Shown here one piece after another: positions 1 to 5,304 of a stretch of 5,744 nt of DNA. The position numbers and the translations under genes are program-made. The notes below the pieces were generated by a model. The model made no database searches. It was given only the letters and a program-made list of their open reading frames with translations, and was not told where the DNA came from. Each line of letters opens with the position of its first letter. Within the stretch, counting starts at the first letter, position 1. The stretch covers positions 1 to 5,744 of the forward strand of contig JAPLIW010000700.1 in the NCBI GenBank assembly GCA_026388915.1, read 5' to 3'. Source of the DNA: Deltaproteobacteria bacterium. Lineage in GTDB: Bacteria > Desulfobacterota > SM23-61.

Positions 1-692
1 TCGGGCTCTCCCACCCGTCCCAGGGGGGTCAATTTGCCCAGCGCTTCTTTGGCCTTCTTAGCCTCCTCGGGAGGAAGATTGAACCAGTGGGAATCCAGCA
101 TCTTGGTGCTGATCGCACCCGGGGCGATGGTGTTCACCCGGATGTTGAAGGGCGCCAGCTCGGCGGCAAAAGCCTGGGTCACCATGCGCACACCGGCCTT
201 GGAGATGCTGTAAATGCTGACTCCGGGTTCAGGCTTGAAGCCGTCGATGGAGGCGATATTGATGATTCTGCCGCCTCCCTGCTTCTTCATCACCCGGGCG
301 ACCGCCTGGCTGGTGTAATAGAGCCCTTTGAGGTTCAGGTTGATGACCGTATCCCAGAGGCGCTCGTCCGAATCCAGCACCGAACCCATGGCCGGGCTGG
401 CGCCGGCGTTGTTTACCAGGATGTCGATCCGGCCGAACTTGCCCAGCACCGTGCCGACCATGCGGTTGATCTCCTCCATCTTGGCCAGGTGGGCCTGGAC
501 CGGAAGGGCCTCCCCGCCGAAGGCTTTGATCTCCGCGGCGGTGGCCTCCAGGTCGTTGATCTTGCGGCTGGTGATGGCCACCCTTGCCCCCGCCTTGGCG
601 AAGCCCTGGGCTACGGCTTTTCCGATTCCGCGGCCGCCCCCGGTGACGATGGCGGCTTTGCCCTTAAGGGAAAATCTTGAAAGATCGAACAT
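1..692 (-). CDS. SDR-family oxidoreductase (FabG-like), 3' end cut by window edge
   Basis: This is a classical short-chain dehydrogenase/reductase, an NAD(P)-dependent oxidoreductase acting on an alcohol/ketone pair and probably cytoplasmic. About 230 residues are visible and the C-terminal ~25 lie beyond the left edge. The Rossmann cofactor motif TGGGRGIG is at residues 17-24, NNAG at 94-97, and the catalytic set N120, S148, Y161, K165 (YSISK at 161-165) is complete. The Ser-Arg-Lys at 42-44, after the second beta strand, suggests NADP(H) preference (inference). The ATG at 692 is supported by a strong GGAGG eight bases upstream. The protein matches the SDR upstream of it over its whole visible length, at roughly half identity by eye, so the two are tandem paralogues. 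The substrate cannot be read from sequence. 3-Oxoacyl or other acyl-linked ketones are plausible from the neighbours, and a sugar- or aldehyde-type SDR is not excluded. Confidence 0.93.
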   Translation of the reverse strand, partial: MFDLSRFSLKGKAAIVTGGGRGIGKAVAQGFAKAGARVAITSRKINDLEATAAEIKAFGGEALPVQAHLAKMEEINRMVGTVLGKFGRIDILVNNAGASPAMGSVLDSDERLWDTVINLNLKGLYYTSQAVARVMKKQGGGRIINIASIDGFKPEPGVSIYSISKAGVRMVTQAFAAELAPFNIRVNTIAPGAISTKMLDSHWFNLPPEEAKKAKEALGKLTPLGRVGEP

Positions 693-700
693 GATACCGA

Positions 701-710
701 CCTCCTCCTC
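701..710 (-). promoter_or_regulatory. Strong Shine-Dalgarno for the second SDR
   Basis: The minus strand reads GAGGAGGAGG, ending eight bases before the ATG at 692. This purine-rich site fixes the start of the truncated SDR and suggests efficient translation. Confidence 0.75.
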
Positions 711-713
711 TCC

Positions 714-748
714 ATTTCCGATTTCGAATTTCGGATTGCGGATTTGTA
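714..748. repeat. Degenerate 7-bp tandem array (TTTCNNR type), about 5 units
   Basis: On the plus strand the gap between the two SDR genes contains five 7-bp units in phase: ATTTCCG, ATTTCGA, ATTTCGG, ATTGCGG, ATTTGTA. The units vary at the last two or three positions but keep an ATTTCG core. The array lies between the SD of the downstream gene and a T7 tract at 754-760. No function can be assigned. The period is not a multiple of three, and the array lies wholly outside genes. Confidence 0.7.
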
Positions 749-801
749 GATCCTTTTTTTCCGACCCGCCTTCCGTGCACGGGCGGTCTGGAGCCGCCAG
801 G

Positions 802-1554
802 CTATATGGTTTTTCCGCCGTCGACGGCGATGACCTGGCCGGTCACGTAGCTGGACGCTTCCGAAGCGAGGAAAAGGATGGCCCCGACCATTTCTTCGGG
901 TTCGCCTACCCGGCCCATGGGCGTGAGGGCCATGGCATGTTTCAAAATATCGGGGTTATTCCAGAGGGCCTCGCTGAACTTGGTCTTGGTGAGTCCCGGG
1001 GCGATGCAGTTCGCCCGGATCTTGTACTGGGCCCACTGCATGGCCATGACCTTGGTGGCCATGATCACGGCGGCTTTGCTGATGGAATAGACGGGAAGCA
1101 GGTCGGGGCTGATCCCGGCGATGGAGGAGACATTGATGATTTTCCCCCCCCCCTTTTCCTTCATCACCCGGGCCACGGCCTGGCTCAGAAAGAAAAGTCC
1201 CTTGAGATTCAGGTTCATGATGGAATCCCAGGCGCGCTCATCCACATCTAGCGCCTGGGCCATGGTGGGGTTAGTGGCGGCGTTGTTCACCAGGATGTCG
1301 ATCTTCCCGAATTCACCCACCACTTTCTTGACGAGGTTGTTGACCTCTTCCACCCGGCCCACGTGGGCCGCTATGGGCAGGCATTTTCTTCCCGCCTTTC
1401 TGACCTCCGCGGCAACTCTCTCCAAATCGGGGAGTTTCCGGCTGGCGATGGCCAGGTCGGCGCCGGCCTGAGCCAGCCCGATCGCCGCCGCCTCACCAAT
1501 CCCGCGGCTCGCTCCGGTGATGAGCGCTACCTTGTTCTTTAACGAAAAATCCAT
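802..1554 (-). CDS. SDR-family oxidoreductase (FabG-like), complete
   Basis: This is a complete 250-residue classical SDR, the usual length for the family (about 250). It catalyses NAD(P)-dependent interconversion of a hydroxyl and a keto group. Visible motifs are the cofactor loop TGASRGIG (13-20), NNAA at 90-93 in place of the commoner NNAG, N116 in NLKG, S144 in the SSIAG stretch, and YSISK with Y156 and K160. The C-terminal YVTGQVIAVDGG (236-247) is the typical FabG-type ending. Ser-Arg-Lys at 38-40 suggests NADP(H) use (inference). The ATG at 1554 is preceded by GGGAGG at a 6-base spacing. The gene lies 109 bases upstream of its paralogue in the same orientation, so co-transcription is likely. 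Its place near beta-oxidation genes makes a hydroxyacyl/oxoacyl substrate plausible, but the SDR fold is too versatile to name one. Confidence 0.95.
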   Translation of the reverse strand: MDFSLKNKVALITGASRGIGEAAAIGLAQAGADLAIASRKLPDLERVAAEVRKAGRKCLPIAAHVGRVEEVNNLVKKVVGEFGKIDILVNNAATNPTMAQALDVDERAWDSIMNLNLKGLFFLSQAVARVMKEKGGGKIINVSSIAGISPDLLPVYSISKAAVIMATKVMAMQWAQYKIRANCIAPGLTKTKFSEALWNNPDILKHAMALTPMGRVGEPEEMVGAILFLASEASSYVTGQVIAVDGGKTI

Positions 1555-1560
1555 AGGCTA

Positions 1561-1566
1561 CCTCCC
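1561..1566 (-). promoter_or_regulatory. Shine-Dalgarno for the complete SDR
   Basis: The minus strand reads GGGAGG, six bases before the ATG at 1554. This supports that start codon. Confidence 0.7.
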
Positions 1567-1584
1567 ATTTGTTTAGTAAAATAA

Positions 1585-1651
1585 GCATAGAGCATAGAGC
1601 ATGGAGCAAAGAGTAAAGAGCAAAGAGCAAAGACCAAAGACCAAACAGCAA
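1585..1651. repeat. Degenerate 7-bp tandem array (GCAAAGA/GCATAGA), about 9.5 units
   Basis: Plus-strand units in strict 7-bp phase from 1585 are GCATAGA twice, GCATGGA, GCAAAGA, GTAAAGA, GCAAAGA twice, CCAAAGA, CCAAACA and a partial GCAA. Variation is mostly at positions 1, 2, 4 and 5, while the A at position 3 and the final A never change. The array fills half of the 137-base gap between the broken hydrolase and the complete SDR. On the transcribed strand it reads as a pyrimidine-rich TTTGCTC series ending about 20 bases before the SDR's ribosome binding site, so it forms most of that gene's leader or promoter region. It does not extend into either gene. Confidence 0.85.
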
Positions 1652-1691
1652 TACCACTTTTCTACCAAACCATTTTTCCCGCTCCTTCCTT

Positions 1692-2616
1692 TCAGGCCAC
1701 CTCGGGTGGAGAAGGGGAAGGAAGGAGAGAGAGGGATTTCAGAAACTGGACCAGCAGCTGATTCACTTCCTCCGGCCGTTCCTGATTTACCCAGTGGCCC
1801 ACTCCCGGGAGGATCACTTTTCCTTTCAAATTGGGAACCCCCATTTCGAGAGACTCCACAGGTTTACGGTACATCCGGATGACCGGGTCAACGCCCCCGG
1901 CGATGAAAAGAGTCGGCTGCCGGAGCTTCGCCCCTTCCAGGAAGGGAGTCAAGGCCCAGTCCCGGTCGATGTTCCGGTACCAGTTGAGCCCGCCCCGGAA
2001 ACCGGTCCGCTGGAATTCATGGACGAAATAACTGATATCTTTCTCGGCCAGCCAACGGGGGTGCGCTGCCCGAGAGGGAAAACAGGGTGCTGAGCATCGT
2101 CTTGCGGATATCGGCTTCCATATCCGCTTCCGCCTTCCCCGGCTCCTGGAAATAGACCTGGTAGAAGACTTCTTCGCCGTAAATCTTCTTCATGATTTCC
2201 GTGGGCGGAATTTTTCCGCCCACGCGGGGCAGGAAGGGAACGCTGAGAAGGACGATCGCGCGGAAGAGGTCGGGCCGGAAAAGGGCGCAGTGGTAAGCTA
2301 CGACGGAGCCCCAGTCATGGCCGATAATCACCGCCCGGTCTTCTCCCAGAGCGTTCACCAGGCCCACGATATCGCCGGTAAGCTGAAAGATATCATAGGC
2401 CTCGATGGAGCCCGGGCAATGCGTCTGCCCGTAGCCGCGCTGGTCCGGGGCCACGGCATGGAACCCCGCCTTGGCCAGGGCCACCATCTGGTACCGCCAG
2501 GAGTACCAAAGCTCCGGGAACCCGTGGGTGAGGACCACCAGCGGCCCCTTTCCCCTTTCCGCGATATGCATGCCGATGCCGTTGGTTTCAATAAAGCGGT
2601 GAGTTATCTGTTCCAT
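1692..2616 (-). pseudogene. Epoxide-hydrolase-like alpha/beta hydrolase, broken by a one-base frameshift
   Basis: The enzyme belongs to the alpha/beta-hydrolase group of soluble epoxide hydrolases and haloalkane dehalogenases, in which an Asp nucleophile attacks the substrate and water releases the product. Frame 1 starts at the ATG at 2616 and shows the oxyanion motif HGFPE (31-35), the nucleophile motif GHDWGS with D101, and a lid Tyr in YFQEPG (155-160). It leaves the family pattern in a five-base G run (2057-2061, C run on the coding strand) and stops at 2017. A -1 correction there continues in the other frame as R187-W188-L189, then GFRGGLNWYRN (second lid Tyr, Y213), the acid D243 and catalytic H274 in GVGHW, ending at 1692. 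The restored protein is 307 residues, normal for the family, with every catalytic residue intact. It is therefore either a recent pseudogene or a base-calling error. The ATG follows an in-frame TAA directly and has no clear Shine-Dalgarno. Confidence 0.86.
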
Positions 2617-2623
2617 TTAAAGA

Positions 2624-2697
2624 TTTCTAGTTTCGGGTTTCAAGTTTCGTGTTTCGAGTTGCAGGAACGCGAAACCCGAGACTCGAAACTTGAAACG
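2624..2697. repeat. 7-bp tandem array that reverses orientation, forming a long hairpin
   Basis: On the plus strand, 7-bp units TTTCTAG, TTTCGGG, TTTCAAG, TTTCGTG, TTTCGAG and TTGCAGG run from 2624 to 2665. After AACG come units in the opposite sense, CGAAACC, CGAGACT, CGAAACT and TGAAACG (2670-2697). The halves pair: 2637-2649 with 2684-2696 is a perfect 13-bp stem, and it extends inward with a few mismatches to a loop of about 8 bases at 2663-2670. The element fills almost the entire gap between the carboxyltransferase stop and the hydrolase start. No T tract follows on the minus strand, so it is not a standard intrinsic terminator, although it could affect transcript processing or stability. 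Confidence 0.85.
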
Positions 2698-2699
2698 AG

Positions 2700-4262
2700 T
2701 CAGAATTTGGTCGGCCAGTTGGCCAGCCGGTGCTGGCTGACTCCTCCTGTGCGGCGGTCCTCGCTGATCTCCAGGGCCCGGAGGATGTAGTTCCGGGTCT
2801 GCCGCGGGTCGATCACGTCGTGAATATAATGCATCCCCGCGGCCGGGTAGGGACGGCTGTCCTCGATCATCTGCTGGATAAACTTCTCCTTTTGGGCGGC
2901 CAGCTCCGGAGTCTCCTTGATTTTGCCGGCGAAGACCACATTGGCGGCGATCTCCGGGTCCACGAAGCTCATTTCCGCCGTGGGCCAGGCCACCAGGAAG
3001 TCCGTGGCACAGCCCGACCCGCCCAGGTTCCAGTAGGCCATTCCGTAAGTCTTGCGCACAATGACCGAAACCCGGGGCACGGTCATCTGCCCCAGAACGT
3101 TCATGTAGTTCATCACCCGGGCTCCCACCCGCTTCCGTTCCGCCTCTTTTCCCACCAGGAACCCGGGGGTGTCATGGAAAAAGAGGACCGGGATGTTGAA
3201 GGAATCGCACAGGACCAGGAGGCTCATGGCCTTGTCGATCCCGTCCGTATCCATGGCCCCGGCGTTGAACCAGGGCTGGTTGGCCACGATTCCCACGACC
3301 CGCCCGTCCATTCGGGCCAGGGAAGTGATCACGCTCTTGCCGAAAAGGGGTTTCAGGGGGAAGAGATTTCCTCCGTCCACGATGGTTTGGAGGATCTTGT
3401 TCATATCATACACCCGGTTCCTCTTTTCCGGGAGCAGGTCCAGGATCCGGTCCATGCGGCTGCCCGAGCCTTCAGGGACGGGTTTGCGCGGAGGGGGTTC
3501 ATCGCAGTGGGAAGGCATGTAGGAAAGGAAATCCCGGATGATGGCGAAACATTCCTCCTCGTTCTCCGCCACCCGGTCGCTGTTGCCGGTGATCTGGGCG
3601 TGCACTTTCCAGCCGCCCAGATCCTCGTCGGTGATCTTCTCGCTGATGGCCAGTTCCAGAACCCGCGGGCCGGACACGGCCATGGCGCTTCCTTTTACCT
3701 GGACCACAAAATCAGAAAGGCAAGCCATCCAGGTGGGCATCCCGTAACATTCGCCCATGATGGCGGTGATCATGGGGGATTTTCGCACCCGGCTCATGAG
3801 CTGGAGGAAAGTGTCGAAGCCCCCTCCTCCGATGGAGGCCAGTCCCTTGGCGCCCATGATGTCCGGCATGCGGGCCCCACCGGCCTCTCCCAGGTAAATG
3901 GCTGGGAACCCGCGCCGGACGGCCTGGCCCTTGATTTCTCCCTCCTTGTGCCCCGCCACCCGGCTGGAGGTGGCGGCCAGGACGGTGAAATCATTGGCCA
4001 CCACGGCCACCGTCCGTCCGTCGATCTTGCCGAATCCGCCGATCTTGCTGTCCGCGGGGGTCTTGTCTTCCATTCCCGGCATGTCGGAGGTGTTCAGCAT
4101 ACCCAGTTCGAAGAAGGTGTCGGGGTCCAGCAGACGGGCGATCCGCTCCCGGGCGGTGAGCTTTCCCTTCTCATGCTGGCGCTTGACCTTCTCCGGCCCG
4201 CCCATCTGCAGGGCCTTTTCCTTCCGGCGCTTCAGCTCTTCCAGCTCTTTCTCAAAAGGCAT
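2700..4262 (-). CDS. Acyl-CoA carboxylase carboxyltransferase subunit (propionyl-CoA carboxylase beta-like)
   Basis: This complete 520-residue protein matches the carboxyltransferase subunit of biotin-dependent acyl-CoA carboxylases and decarboxylases (PccB/MmdA family, usually about 510-540 residues). Such subunits move a carboxyl group between carboxybiotin and an acyl-CoA. The N-terminal crotonase-like half has TARERIARLLD (36-46) and GEAGGARMPD (125-134), the equivalent of the usual SGGAR oxyanion region. The C-terminal half has GAMDTDGIDKA (335-345), FFHDTPGFLVG (361-371), RKTYGMAY (403-410), AWPTAEM (425-431) and the closing HDVIDPRQTR (481-490). It has no biotin-attachment Met-Lys-Met motif and no biotin carboxylase domain, so partners must be encoded elsewhere. 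The substrate is uncertain: propionyl-CoA or methylmalonyl-CoA is most likely, with methylcrotonyl-, geranyl- or glutaconyl-CoA types as alternatives. The ATG at 4262 follows GAGGA at a 6-base spacing. Confidence 0.93.
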   Translation of the reverse strand: MPFEKELEELKRRKEKALQMGGPEKVKRQHEKGKLTARERIARLLDPDTFFELGMLNTSDMPGMEDKTPADSKIGGFGKIDGRTVAVVANDFTVLAATSSRVAGHKEGEIKGQAVRRGFPAIYLGEAGGARMPDIMGAKGLASIGGGGFDTFLQLMSRVRKSPMITAIMGECYGMPTWMACLSDFVVQVKGSAMAVSGPRVLELAISEKITDEDLGGWKVHAQITGNSDRVAENEEECFAIIRDFLSYMPSHCDEPPPRKPVPEGSGSRMDRILDLLPEKRNRVYDMNKILQTIVDGGNLFPLKPLFGKSVITSLARMDGRVVGIVANQPWFNAGAMDTDGIDKAMSLLVLCDSFNIPVLFFHDTPGFLVGKEAERKRVGARVMNYMNVLGQMTVPRVSVIVRKTYGMAYWNLGGSGCATDFLVAWPTAEMSFVDPEIAANVVFAGKIKETPELAAQKEKFIQQMIEDSRPYPAAGMHYIHDVIDPRQTRNYILRALEISEDRRTGGVSQHRLANWPTKF

Positions 4263-4268
4263 GATGGG

Positions 4269-4273
4269 TCCTC
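4269..4273 (-). promoter_or_regulatory. Shine-Dalgarno for the carboxyltransferase
   Basis: The minus strand reads GAGGA, six bases before the ATG at 4262. It lies just downstream of the terminator-like hairpin and its T tract, so the leader left after any termination bypass is short. Confidence 0.6.
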
Positions 4274-4283
4274 GAAAGGGAAC

Positions 4284-4334
4284 AAAAAAACAGAGAGACA
4301 GGAGCAGTCTTGGCCTTCAGCTCCCGGCTCTCTG
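4284..4334 (-). terminator. Intrinsic terminator or attenuator after the hydroxyacyl-CoA dehydrogenase
   Basis: On the minus strand a stem begins eight bases after the dehydrogenase stop codon. CAGAGAG (4334-4328) pairs with CTCTCTG (4297-4291) and GGAGC (4324-4320) pairs with GCTCC (4305-4301). A symmetric 3-base internal bulge lies between them and the loop is about 14 bases. Seven T follow at once (4290-4284). This is the layout of a rho-independent terminator. The stem is interrupted and the loop is large, so efficiency may be partial. Only 21 bases separate the T tract from the next start codon, leaving little room for a separate promoter, which favours attenuation with readthrough. Confidence 0.7.
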
Positions 4335-4342
4335 CTTCGTCG

Positions 4343-5218
4343 CTATTTCTTCTGGGTGTAGTCGTACCAGCCCTTGCCGGTCTTTTCTCCGTACCGGCCT
4401 TTCAGGTACCGTTCCACCACGTTGGGGGAGGGCAGGTCGCCCCGGTCGCCGGTCTTTTTAAAGCGTTCCAGGGACATGATGTAATTCAGGTCGATCCCGG
4501 TCAGGTCCATCAGGCGGAAGGGGCCCATGGGGTGCCCGGCGCCGTAGACGCAGGCTTTGTCGATGTCTTCGAAGCTGGCCACTCCCATCTCCAGCATCCA
4601 AAGGGCCTCACGGCCGATGACCCGAAAGATCCGGTTGAGCAGGAATCCCTCCACCTCTTTCTTGAGGAGGACCGGGATTTTCTCCAGTTTCTCGGAGAGG
4701 TCATAGGTAATCTTGGCCGTCTCGTCGGAGACATGAGGGCCCTTAACCACTTCGACGAGCTTCATCACCAGGGCCGGGTTGAAGAAGTGCATATTCACCA
4801 CTTTGGCGGGCCGTTTCGTGGCATCGGCGATGTGCGAACTCACGATGTACGAGCTGTTGGTGGCCAGGATGGCGTGGGCGGGGGCCACCTCGTCGAGCTG
4901 GGCGAAGAGCTTCCGTTTCACGTCGAGGATTTCCAGGACCGCCTCGATGACAAAGTCCGCGTCCTTGGCCGCCTGTTTCAGGTCCTGGGTAAAGGAAATG
5001 TTCTTGCGGGCCGCCTCGGCCACTTCCTTGGTCATCTTCCCTTTTTCCACCCGCCCCGGGAGATAGGTGTCGGCGAATTTTTCGGCCTTTTTCAGGATCT
5101 CCGGCACTACATCCGTACAGGTGGTCTTATACCCGTGAATGGCGCAGAGGAGAGAGATCTGGTGACCCATGTTTCCCGCTCCCACCACGCAAATCTTTTT
5201 GATGTCTTCCAGCTTCAT
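4343..5218 (-). CDS. 3-hydroxyacyl-CoA dehydrogenase (3-hydroxybutyryl-CoA dehydrogenase type)
   Basis: This complete 291-residue monofunctional dehydrogenase oxidises 3-hydroxyacyl-CoA to 3-oxoacyl-CoA with NAD+, the third step of beta-oxidation, or runs in reverse in butyrate-type synthesis. The N-terminal Rossmann domain has GAGNMG (13-18), and D36 at the end of the second strand fits NAD rather than NADP. TNSS (120-123), HFFNP with H144, and E156 in KLVEV form the known catalytic set, with N195 in GFLLNR. The C-terminal helical domain contains GAGHPMGPF (227-235) followed by DLTGIDL. The length fits the usual 280-295, so there is no fused enoyl-CoA hydratase as in FadB. The ATG at 5218 follows AAGGAG at a 6-base spacing. 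The thiolase that would cleave its product ends 86 bases upstream, so co-transcription is likely. Acyl chain length preference is not readable. Confidence 0.94.
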   Translation of the reverse strand: MKLEDIKKICVVGAGNMGHQISLLCAIHGYKTTCTDVVPEILKKAEKFADTYLPGRVEKGKMTKEVAEAARKNISFTQDLKQAAKDADFVIEAVLEILDVKRKLFAQLDEVAPAHAILATNSSYIVSSHIADATKRPAKVVNMHFFNPALVMKLVEVVKGPHVSDETAKITYDLSEKLEKIPVLLKKEVEGFLLNRIFRVIGREALWMLEMGVASFEDIDKACVYGAGHPMGPFRLMDLTGIDLNYIMSLERFKKTGDRGDLPSPNVVERYLKGRYGEKTGKGWYDYTQKK

Positions 5219-5224
5219 GTCGGA

Positions 5225-5230
5225 CTCCTT
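5225..5230 (-). promoter_or_regulatory. Shine-Dalgarno for the hydroxyacyl-CoA dehydrogenase
   Basis: The minus strand reads AAGGAG, six bases before the ATG at 5218. This supports that start. Confidence 0.7.
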
Positions 5231-5241
5231 TCAGAAAAGCG

Positions 5242-5293
5242 CTGCGGTTCTGCGGTGCTGCCGTTCCGGCAAAAGACAACCGCAGCACCGCAG
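5242..5293. repeat. 8-bp repeat array that reverses orientation, forming a 16-bp hairpin
   Basis: On the plus strand three octamers follow one another: CTGCGGTT (5242-5249), CTGCGGTG (5250-5257) and CTGCCGTT (5258-5265). After a 12-base loop come two octamers in the opposite sense, AACCGCAG (5278-5285) and CACCGCAG (5286-5293). Bases 5250-5265 pair with 5278-5293 with a single mismatch (5262/5281). The element lies between the thiolase stop and the dehydrogenase ribosome binding site. On the minus strand the stem is followed only about ten bases later by TTTT, so I do not call it a terminator. It may act in transcript processing or be a lineage-specific intergenic repeat. Confidence 0.8.
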
Positions 5294-5304
5294 GACGGTT
5301 TTCG

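Noticed and set aside
782..798. Small GGCGG/CCGCC hairpin just after the complete SDR stop, as a terminator
   Set aside because: The stem is only 5 bp, and the nearby homopolymer is A7 on the transcribed strand, not T, so it lacks the terminator layout.
328..1251. 307-residue open frame on the plus strand spanning both SDR genes
   Set aside because: It crosses the SDR gap and is antisense to two well-supported genes, with no domain or ribosome binding site support.
1585..1651. Possible CRISPR array
   Set aside because: Units are 7 bp and contiguous with no spacers, far too short for CRISPR repeats.
1697..1709. CCACC-TCG-GGTGG palindrome at the hydrolase 3' end
   Set aside because: It is a 5-bp stem inside coding sequence with no T tract. 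It is likely chance in GC-rich DNA.
2730..4361. 543-residue open frame on the plus strand opposite the carboxyltransferase
   Set aside because: It is antisense to a gene with clear family motifs, its translation is His/Gly/Asp-rich with no recognisable domain, and long antisense frames are expected in GC-rich DNA.
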